From positions 3,038,001 through 3,102,000 of the forward strand of contig NZ_AP022612.1 in assembly GCF_010729895.1 (NCBI RefSeq): a DNA stretch of 64,000 bases. Reading direction: 5' to 3'. Every line of letters starts with the position of its first letter. Positions within the stretch are counted from its first letter, which is position 1. This stretch comes from Mycolicibacterium confluentis (lineage in GTDB: Bacteria > Actinomycetota > Actinomycetes > Mycobacteriales > Mycobacteriaceae). This document shows positions 33,593-43,515 of the stretch, in pieces. The position numbers were made by a program, and so were the translations under genes. The notes under the pieces are model-generated. The model was not told the origin of the DNA and did no database searches. It saw only the letters and a list, made by a program, of their open reading frames with translations.

Positions 33593-35170
33593 CTAGAGCT
33601 CGCCCGCGTCCAGGGCGTCCTTGACCTCTTGCGCGTGTGCGACCTGCTTGGCGGTGTAGCCGATGAACAGTGCCGCGGCGCCCACGAGTACGGCGACTGC
33701 CGCCACCCACAGCAGGCCGTGGGTGTAACCGGCGTCCAGGGCCGCCAGTTGCGCGTCGTTCATGTTCTTGACGGGGCCTGTGGTACCGCCCAGGTACAGC
33801 GTGCGGGACGTGATGACGGCCTGGATGATGGCCAGCACGACGGGCCCGCCGAGGTTCTGCAGCATCAGCGCGATCGCGGTGACGGGGCCGATCTCGTCGA
33901 AGCCCACGCCGGCGATCGCCGAGACGGTGAGCGGAACCACGATCATGCCGATGCCGAGGCCGCCGACGACGATCGGGATCACGAGGTTCGGGAAGTACGG
34001 GATGCCCGCATTCAGCGTCGAGCCGTAGATCATGGCGCCCAGCACGAGGATGCCGCCGCCGATCACCAGCAGACGCGGCGGGAACAGCGACACCAGGTGC
34101 GACGAAAGGCCCAGTCCGACGCCGAGGGCGATCACGAACGGGATGAAGCCGACGCCCGCCCGCAGCGCGCTGTACCCCATGATGTCCTGCACGTACAGGC
34201 CGATCAGCACAGTCAGCGTGAACATGACGCCGCCGGCCAGGAAGATCGCGGCGAAGGTCGCCACCCGGTTGCGGTCGCGGAACAGCGCGAACGGGACCAC
34301 CGGGTTGACCGCGCGGCGTTCGACGAAGACGAAGGCGGCGAAGCACACCAGCGCCGCCAGGCCCGAGCCGAGCGTGATCGGGGTCAGCCAGCCGTGCTCG
34401 GGTCCGCTGGAGAAGCCGAGCACCGCGGCCGTGCAGCCGAGGGTGGCCAACAGCGCTCCGGCCGCGTCGAGCTTCATCCGCTCGCGGTGCGTCTCACGCA
34501 GGGTGTTGTAGGCGAGGTAGATGACCAGCAGGCCGATCGGCACGTTGACCAGGAAGGCCAGCCGCCAAGACACCTCGGTCAGCGCGCCGCCGACCACGAG
34601 GCCCATGACGGAGCCGACGCCGGTCATCGCGGCGAAGACCGCGGTGGCGGCGTTGCGTGCGGGTCCCTTGGGGAACGTCGTGGCCACCAGCGCCAGGCCC
34701 GTGGGGCTCGCGATGGCCGCACCGACGCCCTGCAGCAGTCGCGCGATCACCAGGGTGGCCTCGTCCCATGCGACACCGCACAGGATCGAGGCGATGGTGA
34801 ACAGCGCGACACCGACGATGAAGGTCCGCTTGCGCCCGATCGTGTCGCCGAGGCGGCCGCCGAGCAGCATCAGGCCGCCGAAGGTCAGCACATACGCGGT
34901 GATGACCCAGCTGCGGCCGGCGTCCGAGAGCCCGAGCTCGTCCTGGATCTGGGGCAGGGCGACGATCGCGATGGTGCTGTCCATCGTCGCCAGCAGCTGC
35001 ATTCCGCCGATCGCGACCACGGCGTAAATGAACCGACGCGACGGCAGCCAGGGCGGCAGTGACCGGCCGGAACGCTCGATCTCCGATGGTTCGACGCGCA
35101 CCGGAAGTGCGCGGTCATCGGTGGGAGCAGCGCCCGACTCTGCCCGCTCTGCATCATTGAGAGCCGTCAT
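33593..35170 (-). CDS. efpA: EfpA-type MFS efflux transporter
   Basis: A 525-residue MFS transporter of the DHA2/QacA type with fourteen predicted helices, matching Rv2846c. LLATMDSTIAIVALPQIQ lies in helix 1, motif A is GGRLGDTIGRKRTF, and motif C-like GLALVATTFPKGPARNAA follows. EfpA is an essential or near-essential pump linked to drug export and lipid transport. TAGGGT lies 8 nt upstream of the ATG, again suggesting a leaderless mRNA. The upstream 40 bp are unusually AT-rich (TTAATATTA). Confidence 0.95.
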   Translation of the reverse strand: MTALNDAERAESGAAPTDDRALPVRVEPSEIERSGRSLPPWLPSRRFIYAVVAIGGMQLLATMDSTIAIVALPQIQDELGLSDAGRSWVITAYVLTFGGLMLLGGRLGDTIGRKRTFIVGVALFTIASILCGVAWDEATLVIARLLQGVGAAIASPTGLALVATTFPKGPARNAATAVFAAMTGVGSVMGLVVGGALTEVSWRLAFLVNVPIGLLVIYLAYNTLRETHRERMKLDAAGALLATLGCTAAVLGFSSGPEHGWLTPITLGSGLAALVCFAAFVFVERRAVNPVVPFALFRDRNRVATFAAIFLAGGVMFTLTVLIGLYVQDIMGYSALRAGVGFIPFVIALGVGLGLSSHLVSLFPPRLLVIGGGILVLGAMIYGSTLNAGIPYFPNLVIPIVVGGLGIGMIVVPLTVSAIAGVGFDEIGPVTAIALMLQNLGGPVVLAIIQAVITSRTLYLGGTTGPVKNMNDAQLAALDAGYTHGLLWVAAVAVLVGAAALFIGYTAKQVAHAQEVKDALDAGEL

Positions 35171-35184
35171 AGCGGCCTACCCTA
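35171..35184 (-). promoter_or_regulatory. Leaderless-type promoter of efpA
   Basis: TAGGGT at 35184-35179 lies 8 nt before the ATG at 35170. A second hexamer TACTGT lies 5 nt further upstream. An AT-rich stretch precedes both. Confidence 0.45.
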
Positions 35185-35217
35185 CAGTAATATTAAGAGT
35201 TGTTTAAGCGACCGAGG

Positions 35218-36447
35218 TCAGAGCGAGGCCGAACCGATACCTTCGCTCATGTTCACGACCGGCCCGATCACGATGATCGCCGGCGGCCTTATCCCCTCGG
35301 CACGCACGGTCTCCGCAACATTGCCCAGCGTGGCGCGCACCTGGCGTTCGGACGTGGTGGTGCCGTGCTGGATCACGATCACCGGAGTGTCCTGCGGACG
35401 TCCGCCCGCGAGCAGCACGTCGGCGAACAGTTCGATGCGCTCCACGGCCATCAGCAGAACCAGAGTCCCACTCAGCGCTGCCAGGGCGGGCCAGTTCACC
35501 AGCGACTCCGGGTGATCGGGCGCCAGATGGCCGCTGACCACCACGAACTCGTGGTTGACGCCGCGGTGTGTGACCGGGACGCCCGCCATCGCGGGGACGC
35601 CGATCGCGCTCGTCACGCCGGGCACCACTGTGACGGGGATCCCAGCCTGGGTGCAGGCGATGACTTCCTCATACCCGCGCGCGAACACGAACGGATCGCC
35701 GCCCTTGAAGCGCACGACGAACTGTCCGGCCTTGGCGCGGTCGATCAGCACGCTGTTGATCGCCTCCTGGGCCATCGCGCGGCCGTAGGGGATCTTCGCG
35801 GCGTCGATCACCTCGACGTGGCTGGGCAGTTCGGCCAGGAGTTCGGCCGGTGCGAGTCGGTCGGCGACGACGACGTCGGCCTGTGAGAGCAGTCGGCGGC
35901 CGCGCACGGTGACGAGTTCCGGGTCGCCGGGGCCGCCGCCCACGAGCGCGACTGTGCCCTTGAGCGCCGAGGTGCCCGCCTCGTCGCGTCCCGCGCCGAT
36001 GACGCCGCTGGACAGCGCCTCGTGGATCGCGGTGCGGATCGCGGACGACCGGCGGTGCTCGCCGCTGGCCAGAACTCCCACTGCGAGTCCCTCGTGTTCG
36101 AAGGTCGCGGGAGTGACGGCGGAGCCCTCGACCGCGACGTCGGCGCGCACGCAGAAGATCTGCCTGCTGTCGGCCTCGGCCACGATGGCCGCGTTCACCT
36201 CGGCGTCGTCGGTGGCCGCAATGGCGTACCAGGCGCCGGCGAGGTCACCCTCGCGGTAGTCCCGCAGCGTCAGCGTCACGCCGGCCATGGCCTCGACCGA
36301 GGGGGTCGCGGTGCGTGCGATGACATGCACGTCGGCCCCGCTGGCCACGAGCAGGCCCAGTCGTCGCTGGGCCACTGTTCCCCCACCGACGACAACGACC
36401 TTCTTGCCGGCCAGCCGCAGGCCGACCAGGTAGGCGTTCTCGATCAC
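35218..36447 (-). CDS. cysG: Uroporphyrinogen-III C-methyltransferase with siroheme-synthase N-domain
   Basis: A 409-residue two-domain enzyme for siroheme and cobalamin precursors. The N-terminal precorrin-2 dehydrogenase/ferrochelatase-like domain has VVVVGGGTVAQRRLGLLVAS (residues ~17-36). The C-terminal SUMT domain has VGGGPGDPELVTVRG, RFKGGDPFVFARG and GVTSAIGVPAMAGVPVTHR. It is homologous to Rv2847c. The GTG start has TAGGCT 6 nt upstream, and the TAG of that hexamer is the cobB stop codon, so cysG probably has its own internal promoter in the cob operon. Confidence 0.95.
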   Translation of the reverse strand: MIENAYLVGLRLAGKKVVVVGGGTVAQRRLGLLVASGADVHVIARTATPSVEAMAGVTLTLRDYREGDLAGAWYAIAATDDAEVNAAIVAEADSRQIFCVRADVAVEGSAVTPATFEHEGLAVGVLASGEHRRSSAIRTAIHEALSSGVIGAGRDEAGTSALKGTVALVGGGPGDPELVTVRGRRLLSQADVVVADRLAPAELLAELPSHVEVIDAAKIPYGRAMAQEAINSVLIDRAKAGQFVVRFKGGDPFVFARGYEEVIACTQAGIPVTVVPGVTSAIGVPAMAGVPVTHRGVNHEFVVVSGHLAPDHPESLVNWPALAALSGTLVLLMAVERIELFADVLLAGGRPQDTPVIVIQHGTTTSERQVRATLGNVAETVRAEGIRPPAIIVIGPVVNMSEGIGSASL

Positions 36448-36459
36448 CCGGCGAGCCTA
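36448..36459 (-). promoter_or_regulatory. Leaderless-type promoter of cysG overlapping the cobB stop
   Basis: TAGGCT at 36459-36454 lies exactly 6 nt before the cysG GTG at 36447. Its first three bases are the cobB TAG stop. Confidence 0.5.
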
Positions 36460-37812
36460 CGACGCCGCCGCGTGTGCGACGAACCGCCGCACCCCCTCGG
36501 GCGTCCCGGCCGGATGGGTGTGCAGGTACGACGCGTGCACCCCGCCATGAACCGCGCCGTCGCCGGCCACGGTCCCGTCGGCCCGCCGGAACCGCCAGGC
36601 GGGAGCGTACTCCTGCGCGAAATCAACTGTGGTGCGGTGGAATTCATGACCAACGACGCGTTCCCCTGCACGCTGCACCGGCGAGTCGGCGACCGCGACG
36701 GCCTCGCGGTAGCCCAACGTGAGCCGCGAGGTGAATCGCGCCGAGCCGTGCAGCACATCACACATCTCGTGCCCGTCGAGGTCCGTCATCAGGTAGGTCA
36801 GCCCGGCACATTCGGCGTGCACCGGGACGCGCTGGGCCAGATCTGCGATCTCGGCGCGCAGGGCGGTGTTGGCCGACAACTCGGCGGGGTACTGCTCGGG
36901 GAACCCGCCCGGCAGCACCAGGGCCGCGGTCCGTTCGGGCAGGCGATCGATCAGCGGGTCGAACTCCACGACCTGGGCCCCGGCCGCACGAAGCAGTTCG
37001 GCGTGCTCGGCGTAGGCGAAGCTGAAGGCGCGCCCGGCCGCGACGGCGACCACTGGCGAACCGGCCACCGGCGTCCCGACGGCACCCTCGGGTCGCCACG
37101 GGACGGCGACGCTGGGTGCGGCGGCCAGGGCGGCCACGGCGGCGACGTCGACATGCGTGCCGATCAGATCGGCCATCGCCGCGACGGCGGTCCGGGCCGC
37201 CGCGCCGTGTTCGACGGCGGTGATCAGCCCGAGATGCCGCGACGGCACCTCGAGTTCGGCGAGTCGCGGAATCGCGCCGAGCACCGGCACTCCGGCGGCC
37301 TCACACGCCTGACGCAGCACCTCTTCATGGCGCGCGCTGCCGACGCGATTGAGCACCACACCGCCCAACCGGGTTCCGGAGTCGAACGTCGAAAATCCGT
37401 GCAGCAGAGCCGCAATGCTGTGACTCTGGCCGCGGGCGTCCACCACCAGCAGCACGGGCGCCCGCAGCAGGCCCGCCACATGCGCGGTCGAACCCGTCGC
37501 CGGAATGGCGCCTGAAGGCTCGATCCGTCCGTCGAACAGGCCCATCACGCCCTCGATCACCGCGATGTCGGCGCCCGTGCTGCCATGTGCGTACAACGGT
37601 CCGATGAGCTGCTCGCCGACCAGCACGGGGTCGAGGTTGCGGCCGGGCCTTCCGGTGGCCAGCGCGTGGTATCCCGAGTCGATGTAGTCGGGGCCGACCT
37701 TGAATCCGGCCACCCGTCTTCCGGCCCGGACCAGTGCGGCCATCAGACCCGTTGCCACCGTAGTCTTTCCACTGCCCGAGGACGGGGCGGCGACGACGAC
37801 GGCCGGGGTCAC
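36457..37812 (-). CDS. cobB: Cobyrinate a,c-diamide synthase
   Basis: A 451-residue ATP-dependent amidase (CobB/CbiA) that adds amide groups at positions a and c of the corrin ring using glutamine. The N-terminal dethiobiotin-synthetase-like P-loop is APSSGSGKTTVATGLMAAL, with KVGPDYIDSGYH after it. The C-terminal class I GATase domain holds ALVLPGGFPEQY and the nucleophile Cys in VHAECAGLTYLM. The GTG at 37812 overlaps the cobO stop (GTGA). Rv2848c homologue. Confidence 0.95.
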   Translation of the reverse strand: MTPAVVVAAPSSGSGKTTVATGLMAALVRAGRRVAGFKVGPDYIDSGYHALATGRPGRNLDPVLVGEQLIGPLYAHGSTGADIAVIEGVMGLFDGRIEPSGAIPATGSTAHVAGLLRAPVLLVVDARGQSHSIAALLHGFSTFDSGTRLGGVVLNRVGSARHEEVLRQACEAAGVPVLGAIPRLAELEVPSRHLGLITAVEHGAAARTAVAAMADLIGTHVDVAAVAALAAAPSVAVPWRPEGAVGTPVAGSPVVAVAAGRAFSFAYAEHAELLRAAGAQVVEFDPLIDRLPERTAALVLPGGFPEQYPAELSANTALRAEIADLAQRVPVHAECAGLTYLMTDLDGHEMCDVLHGSARFTSRLTLGYREAVAVADSPVQRAGERVVGHEFHRTTVDFAQEYAPAWRFRRADGTVAGDGAVHGGVHASYLHTHPAGTPEGVRRFVAHAAAS

Positions 37813-38423
37813 CACTCGATGCCCCGCTGGCCCTTGCGTCCGGCGTCCATGGGGTGGCGGACCTTCGCCATCTCGGTGACCAGGTCGGCGGCCTCGATCA
37901 GCGGCGCGGGCGCGTCCCGGCCGGTGATCACGACGTGCTGGGTGCCCGGCCGACTCCGCAGCGTCTCCACGACCGCGTCGACGTCGACCCAGCCCCACTT
38001 GAGCGGGTAGGTGAACTCGTCCAGCACATAGAAGCCGTGTCGTTCCTCAGCGAGGCGGCGGGCGATCTCTGCCCAGCCTTCGGCCGCGGCCGCGGCGTGG
38101 TCGGCCTCGTCCCCCTGTCGGCGCGACCACGACCAGCCCGAGCCCATCTTGTGCCATTCGACGGCGCCGCCGGTGCCGTGTTCGTCGTGCAGCGTGCCGA
38201 GTTCGCGGAAGGCGTTCTCCTCCCCCACCTTCCACTTGGCGCTCTTGACGAACTGGAACACCGCGACGTCCAGGCCCGCGTTCCAGGCGCGCAGCGCCAT
38301 GCCGAACGCGGCGGTGGACTTCCCCTTGCCCGCGCCGGTGTGCACCGCGAGGACGGGCTGATTGCGGCGAGCCCGCGTGCTCAGCCCGTCGTCGGGCACG
38401 GCGATCGGACGACCCTGTGGCAT
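37809..38423 (-). CDS. cobO: Cob(I)yrinic acid a,c-diamide adenosyltransferase
   Basis: A 204-residue CobA/CobO-type enzyme transferring the 5'-deoxyadenosyl group of ATP to the cobalt. The P-loop VHTGAGKGKSTAAFGMALRA lies at residues ~27-46, VFQFVKSAKWKVGEE follows, and YVLDEFTYPLKWGWVD holds the Walker B-like segment. It sits between the chelatase gene and cobB, forming a cobalamin operon, and corresponds to Rv2849c. Confidence 0.95.
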   Translation of the reverse strand: MPQGRPIAVPDDGLSTRARRNQPVLAVHTGAGKGKSTAAFGMALRAWNAGLDVAVFQFVKSAKWKVGEENAFRELGTLHDEHGTGGAVEWHKMGSGWSWSRRQGDEADHAAAAAEGWAEIARRLAEERHGFYVLDEFTYPLKWGWVDVDAVVETLRSRPGTQHVVITGRDAPAPLIEAADLVTEMAKVRHPMDAGRKGQRGIEW

Positions 38424-38443
38424 GACTCTGCGCTCTCTTTCGA

Positions 38444-40291
38444 TCAGGCGGCGCTGCGCACCACGGCCGTCAACGCCTCGGCGCGCAACTGTTCCAGACG
38501 CAGCACGGGCGCCCCCAGTGCGTCGGCCAGCACCCCCGCCAACCCGAGCCTGATATAGGACGTCTCACAGTCCACCACCACCGCTGACGCTCCCTCGGCG
38601 ACCAGGCGTGCGGCGGCGATTCGGCTGCGGCCCAACGGGTCCGGGCCGCCGGTGGCTCGACCGTCGGTCAGCACCACGACCAGCGGACGCCGGGTTCGGT
38701 CCCGCACCTTCTCACGCCGGACCAGATCGGCCGCGGCCAGCAGACCCTGCGCCAGTGGCGTCCTGCCCCCGGTGTCGAACCGCGCGAGGCGACGCCCGGC
38801 GATGTGCGCCGACGTGGTCGGCGGAAGGAGAAGCTGCGCCTGATCGGCACGGAAGGTGATGACCGCAACCTTGTCTCGGCGCTGATAGGCGTCGCGGAGC
38901 AGCGAGAGCGCGGCACCACTGACGGCCGACATGCGGTCCCGGGCGGCCATCGACCCCGACGCGTCGACGACGAAGATCACCAGGTTGCCCTCGCGACCCT
39001 GCCGTACGGCCAAGCGGATGTCGTCGACGTCCGGCCGTAGCCGGCCCGCCTGCCGCGAGCGCCCCGCGGTCGCGAGCATCGTCGCGAACAGGTGCAGACC
39101 GTCACCGGTGTCGCCCGGACTGACACCCACCACGGCGCCGGATCTGTTGCGGGCCACCGATCGTCGGCCCGGGGCGCCCTCGCCCACGCCGGGCACCCGA
39201 AGCGCCCGGGTCTGGAAGGTCGGTGTCGGCGCGGCGCTCTGCTGCGCCGGTGCGGGAGATGGGGAGGGCGAACCCTCCGACTGCCCACTGGTCTCACTCT
39301 CGGCAGGCGGTGGCGTACCGCCGCCGGGCGGATCCGAGTCGGGGTCCGGATCGGGCTCCGGTTCCGGGCCGGTGTCCTGGTCGCCGAGGATCTCATCGAG
39401 CGCACCGGGGTCAAGGCCGGGATCGTCGAACGGGTCACGGCGACGGCGATGCGGCAGCGCGAGTTCGGCCGCGACTCGAATGTCTTCGGCGGCAACGTGT
39501 TCAGCACCGCGCCAGGCGGCGTGGGCGACGGCCGTGCGGGCCACCACCAGATCGGCACGCATACCGTCGACGTCGAAGGCCGCGCACAGCGCTGCGATTC
39601 GGCCCAGTTCGTCGTCGCCCAGCACGACGCCGGCCACCCGTGTACGGGCGGCAGCGATGCGGCGGGCGACGTCGGCGTCGGCGTCGGCAAACCGCGCCGC
39701 GAACCCCTGCGGGTCGGCCTCATACGCCAACCGGGCTCGGATCACCTCGGTGCGCACCGCCACCTCGCGGGAGGCGCGGACGTCGACGGTCAGGCCGAAC
39801 CGGTCCAACAGCTGCGGACGCAGTTCCCCCTCCTCGGGGTTCATCGTGCCGATCAGCACGAATCGCGACTCATACGAGTGCGAGACACCGTCGCGTTCGA
39901 CGTGCACACGCCCCATCGCCGCGGCGTCCAGCAGCACGTCCACGAGGTGGTCGTGCAGCAGGTTGACCTCGTCGACGTAGAGCACGCCGCGATGCGCGCG
40001 CGACAGCAGCCCCGGGGAGAACGCGTGCTCGCCGTCGCGCAGCACCTTCTGCAGGTCCAGCGACCCGATAACCCGGTCCTCGGTGGCGCCGATCGGCAGC
40101 TCCACCAGGCAGGCGCCGTCGATCGAGGACAGGATGCCGGCCAGGGCCCGCACCGCGGTCGACTTCGCGGTGCCCTTCTCGCCGCGGATCAGGACGCCGC
40201 CGATCTCGGGACGCACGGCGCAGAGGATCAGCGCGAGCCGCAGCTGGTCGTGGCCGACGATGGCGCTGAACGGAAAGTCCGGGTGGCTCAC
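38444..40291 (-). CDS. Fused ChlI-ChlD type AAA+/VWA metal-chelatase subunit
   Basis: A 615-residue protein homologous to Rv2850c. The N-terminal AAA+ domain has Walker [10 protein letters not shown] (residues 37-45) and a Walker B segment [21 protein letters not shown] ~60-residue acidic, Pro/Ser-rich linker ([17 protein letters not shown]) leads to a C-terminal VWA domain with a complete MIDAS motif (FVVDASGSM). This architecture powers insertion of Mg into porphyrins or Co into corrins. The cobalamin neighbours and lack of bacteriochlorophyll genes favour a cobaltochelatase role together with a CobN-type subunit elsewhere. The GTG start overlaps the GNAT stop. Confidence 0.9.
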   Translation of the reverse strand: MSHPDFPFSAIVGHDQLRLALILCAVRPEIGGVLIRGEKGTAKSTAVRALAGILSSIDGACLVELPIGATEDRVIGSLDLQKVLRDGEHAFSPGLLSRAHRGVLYVDEVNLLHDHLVDVLLDAAAMGRVHVERDGVSHSYESRFVLIGTMNPEEGELRPQLLDRFGLTVDVRASREVAVRTEVIRARLAYEADPQGFAARFADADADVARRIAAARTRVAGVVLGDDELGRIAALCAAFDVDGMRADLVVARTAVAHAAWRGAEHVAAEDIRVAAELALPHRRRRDPFDDPGLDPGALDEILGDQDTGPEPEPDPDPDSDPPGGGTPPPAESETSGQSEGSPSPSPAPAQQSAAPTPTFQTRALRVPGVGEGAPGRRSVARNRSGAVVGVSPGDTGDGLHLFATMLATAGRSRQAGRLRPDVDDIRLAVRQGREGNLVIFVVDASGSMAARDRMSAVSGAALSLLRDAYQRRDKVAVITFRADQAQLLLPPTTSAHIAGRRLARFDTGGRTPLAQGLLAAADLVRREKVRDRTRRPLVVVLTDGRATGGPDPLGRSRIAAARLVAEGASAVVVDCETSYIRLGLAGVLADALGAPVLRLEQLRAEALTAVVRSAA

Positions 40292-40755
40292 GGTGTCTCC
40301 TCGATGCGCCCCGGGCGGAGCATGGGCACGTGCGGAATGCCGTCCTCGACGAATTCGTCGCCGGCGCGGACGAATCCGTGCTGGGCGTACATCGCCTCAA
40401 GGTAGGTCTGGGCGTCGATGCGGCAGGGGTGATCCCCGACGTCGGCCAGCGCGGCCTGCAGCAGCCTGCTGGTGTGGCCTTCGCCCCGGCTGCTCTGTCT
40501 GGTGCAGACGCGGCCGATCCGGAAGGACTTCTCGCCGCCCGGGTACTCCTCCATGAGGCGAAGCGTCGAGATCACTTGGCCGTCGGGCTGTTCGAGCCAG
40601 AAGTGCCGGGTCTCGGCCAGCAGGTCACGCCCATCCAGTTCCGGATACGCGCAGGCCTGCTCGACGACGAAGACTTCGACGCGCAGCTTCAGCAGTTCGT
40701 AGAGGGTGGCCGCGTCGAGGTCCCGAGCCCAGCTTCGGCGCAGCGCAACCGTCAC
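40288..40755 (-). CDS. ElaA-like GNAT N-acetyltransferase
   Basis: A 155-residue GNAT protein of the ElaA type (Rv2851c-like). [20 protein letters not shown] is the ElaA N-terminal signature, and [20 protein letters not shown] contains the acetyl-CoA pyrophosphate loop. Its substrate is unknown. The GTG at 40755 overlaps the mqo stop (GTGA) and its own stop overlaps the chelatase start (GTGA), so it is translationally coupled on both sides. Confidence 0.88.
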   Translation of the reverse strand: MTVALRRSWARDLDAATLYELLKLRVEVFVVEQACAYPELDGRDLLAETRHFWLEQPDGQVISTLRLMEEYPGGEKSFRIGRVCTRQSSRGEGHTSRLLQAALADVGDHPCRIDAQTYLEAMYAQHGFVRAGDEFVEDGIPHVPMLRPGRIEETP

Positions 40756-42338
40756 ACCACGCCCGCAGGCTCGGGATCGTCGCTGCCGTGCGCGGGCGAG
40801 GGGGCGTCGGCACCGACCGTGAGCGCCTGCGCACCCGCATCGGCACCGGCCTCCAGGCCCAGGACCTTGGTGCCCCACGACCACACCTCGTCGAACAGCG
40901 CGGGGTTCTCCGAGAGCTTGGTGCCCAGCGACGGGATCATCTCCTTGAGCTTGGGCTGCCACTGCGCGTACTGGTCGGCGAAGCAGCGCTCCATGACCTC
41001 GAGCATCGCGGGCACCGCGGTGGACGCACCCGGCGAGGCGCCCAGCAGGCCGGCGATGCTGCCGTCGGCCGCCGAGAGCACCGTGGTGCCGAACTCGAGC
41101 GTGCCGCCCTTGCCCTTCGCGGGCTTGATGACCTGCACGCGCTGACCGGCCACCGACAGTTCCCAGTCGGCGTCCTGCGCACTGGGCGCGAAGACCCGCA
41201 GCGCATCGACCCGGTCGGCCTCCGACATCAGGAGCTGGGCGATCAGGTAGTTCACCAGGCTCATCTGTGTCAGGCCGACGCCGACCATCGAGGCGAGGTT
41301 GTCCGGCTTGACCGACAGTGGGAGGTCGAGGAAGTGGCCCTGCTTGAGGAACTTGGGCGACCATCCGGCGAAGGGGCCGAACAGCAGCCACTGCTTGCCG
41401 TTGATGATGCGGGTGTCGAGGTGCGGTGCCGACATCGGCGGTGCGCCCAGGGGCGGGAAGCCGTACACCTTGGCCCGATGACCGGCGGTGACGGATGCGT
41501 TGGAGGTGCGCAGGAACTGCCCGCCGACCGGGAAGCCGCCGTAGCCCTTGGCCTCGGCGATGCCCGACTTCTGCAGCAGCGGCAGGGCGTCGCCACCCGC
41601 GCCGACGAACACGAACTTGGCTTCGATACGACGCACCAGGCCCGTGCGGCGATTGCGCACCTTGACCGTCCACGTGCCGTCGGAGTTCTTCGACAGGTTG
41701 CGCACCTCATGCCCGAACAGCACCGACGTGCCGTTGCGCACGCCGTATCCGATGAGCTGCTTGGACAGTGCGCCGAAGTCGATGTCGGTGCCGTCGGTGG
41801 TCCAGTTCAGCGCGACGGGTTCGGCGAACGTGCGCTGCGCGGCCATGAACGGCAGTCGGCGGGCGAACTCGTCGTTGTCGTTGATGAACTCGGTGGTCGC
41901 GAACAGCGGGTTCGACGCCAGGGCGTCGCGGCGCTTGCGCAGGTACTCGACCCGGTCGGCACCCTCGACGAACGACACGTGCGGCACCGGGTTGATGAAG
42001 CTGCGGGCGTCGGTCAGCACGCCGCTCTCGAGCGCGTGTGACCAGAACTGCCGGGACACCTGGAACTGCTCGTTCACGGTGACGGCCTTGCTGATGTCGA
42101 TCGACCCGTCGGCGTTCTCGGGCGTGTAGTTGAGCTCACACAGCGCCGAGTGGCCGGTGCCCGCGTTGTTCCACGGATCGCTGCTCTCGGCGGCGGCCCC
42201 GTCGAGGCGTTCGATCATCGTGATCGACCAGTTCGGCTCGACCAACCGCAGCAACGCCCCGAGCGTGGCGCTCATGATGCCGGCACCCACCAGCACGACG
42301 TCGGTCTTGACTGTCTGACTTGTCTTGGCGTCTGACAC
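40752..42338 (-). CDS. mqo: Malate:quinone oxidoreductase
   Basis: A 528-residue FAD-dependent peripheral membrane enzyme oxidising malate to oxaloacetate and passing electrons to menaquinone. [19 protein letters not shown] is the FAD-binding N-terminus, [19 protein letters not shown] is diagnostic, and GGSPGAS-like sequence appears as [10 protein letters not shown]. The GTG at 42338 has AAAGGA ~11 nt upstream. A TAACCT hexamer at 42385-42380 may be the -10. Rv2852c homologue. It heads the run mqo, GNAT, chelatase, cobO, cobB, cysG. Confidence 0.96.
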   Translation of the reverse strand: MSDAKTSQTVKTDVVLVGAGIMSATLGALLRLVEPNWSITMIERLDGAAAESSDPWNNAGTGHSALCELNYTPENADGSIDISKAVTVNEQFQVSRQFWSHALESGVLTDARSFINPVPHVSFVEGADRVEYLRKRRDALASNPLFATTEFINDNDEFARRLPFMAAQRTFAEPVALNWTTDGTDIDFGALSKQLIGYGVRNGTSVLFGHEVRNLSKNSDGTWTVKVRNRRTGLVRRIEAKFVFVGAGGDALPLLQKSGIAEAKGYGGFPVGGQFLRTSNASVTAGHRAKVYGFPPLGAPPMSAPHLDTRIINGKQWLLFGPFAGWSPKFLKQGHFLDLPLSVKPDNLASMVGVGLTQMSLVNYLIAQLLMSEADRVDALRVFAPSAQDADWELSVAGQRVQVIKPAKGKGGTLEFGTTVLSAADGSIAGLLGASPGASTAVPAMLEVMERCFADQYAQWQPKLKEMIPSLGTKLSENPALFDEVWSWGTKVLGLEAGADAGAQALTVGADAPSPAHGSDDPEPAGVV

Positions 42339-42464
42339 CGGTTTGCCGATCCTTTGTTCCGTCGGGTGATCCGATGTCAAGGTTATCCCGCTCAGTCTGC
42401 GGAGAAACTGTCGAGGCGGGTGATCTTCACCCCAACGGCCACGATGCGCAACACGAGACGCGAC

Positions 42465-42476
42465 TAAGGTGAACAC
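42465..42476 (+). promoter_or_regulatory. Leaderless-type promoter of the hydrolase-mtr operon
   Basis: TAAGGT at 42465-42470 lies exactly 6 nt before the GTG at 42477. No Shine-Dalgarno sequence is present. Confidence 0.5.
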
Positions 42477-43514
42477 GTGACGGCATGGGAGACCGACGTC
42501 CTGCCCGGCTACCACCAGCACACTCTCGAACTGGGTGCTGACCCCGACGGCGAGGGTGACCTCTACGCCACGCTGGTCCGGCGTGGTTCGGCAGCACCCG
42601 CGGCGCACGCAGTGCTCGCGGTGCACGGCTACACCGACTACTTCTTCAACACCGAACTGGCCGAGTGGTTCGGCGCGCGCGGTTTCGCCTTCTACGCGCT
42701 GGACCTGCACAAGTGCGGCCGGTCCTGGCGGGAGGGCCAGACCCCGCACTTCACCACCGACCTGGCCCGCTACGACACCGAACTGCAGCGTGCGCTCGAG
42801 ATCATCGCGCGCGAGACCGGCGGGGCTCCAGTGTGCGTATATGGGCATTCGGCGGGTGGCTTGATCGTCACGCTGTGGCTCGACCGCCTCCGGCAACGGG
42901 ACCTCACGGCCACGCTGGGCGTCGGCGCGCTGGTGCTCAACAGCCCGTTCTTCGATCTGCACGGCCCGGCGATCCTGCGGGCGGCGCCTACGCGGGCCGC
43001 ACTGCGCGCGCTGGCGCGGGTCCGCAAGACTCGGGTGGCGCGCAGGCCGACCCAGGGTGGCTACGGCACATCGCTGCACCGGGATTACGCCGGCGAGTTC
43101 GACTACAACCTGGCGTGGAAGCCCGTGGGCGGATTCCCCATCACGTTCGGCTGGATCAGTGCGGTGCGTCGCGCGCAGGCCAGCCTGCACCGCGGGTTGG
43201 ATGTCGGGGTGCCCAACCTGATCCTGCGATCCGACCGCAGCGTCCCGGAGGCTCAGGGCGACCCGGACGCCATCGCCCGGGGGGACGCGGTACTCGACGT
43301 GCGTCAGATCGCGCGGTGGGCGGGGTGCGTGGGTGACCACACCACGGTCGCGCCCATCACCGACGCCAAGCACGATGTGTTCCTGTCGCTCGCGCAACCG
43401 CGGGCGCAGGCCTACCTCGAACTCGACGAGTGGCTGCAGCGCAGGGTGACGGGCACCCACCAGAGCGACACCCGCCAGGCGGGCTCGAACTCCTCCAACA
43501 GAAGACAGGGCTGA
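42477..43514 (+). CDS. Alpha/beta hydrolase (monoacylglycerol-lipase-like; Rv2854-like)
   Basis: A 345-residue serine hydrolase. The nucleophile lies in [11 protein letters not shown] (Ser near residue 124), the oxyanion HG in [12 protein letters not shown], the lid region follows, and [16 protein letters not shown] carries the catalytic His. It resembles lysophospholipase/monoglyceride lipase proteins, with substrate unknown. It is co-transcribed with mtr (1 bp spacing). Confidence 0.88.
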   Translation: MTAWETDVLPGYHQHTLELGADPDGEGDLYATLVRRGSAAPAAHAVLAVHGYTDYFFNTELAEWFGARGFAFYALDLHKCGRSWREGQTPHFTTDLARYDTELQRALEIIARETGGAPVCVYGHSAGGLIVTLWLDRLRQRDLTATLGVGALVLNSPFFDLHGPAILRAAPTRAALRALARVRKTRVARRPTQGGYGTSLHRDYAGEFDYNLAWKPVGGFPITFGWISAVRRAQASLHRGLDVGVPNLILRSDRSVPEAQGDPDAIARGDAVLDVRQIARWAGCVGDHTTVAPITDAKHDVFLSLAQPRAQAYLELDEWLQRRVTGTHQSDTRQAGSNSSNRRQG

Positions 43515-43515
43515 C

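Noticed and set aside
32318..35062. 914-codon plus-strand frame covering parts of proS and efpA antisense
   Set aside because: It spans two genuine genes and an intergenic palindrome, and the translation is low-complexity His/Asp/Arg/Glu. It is not a gene.
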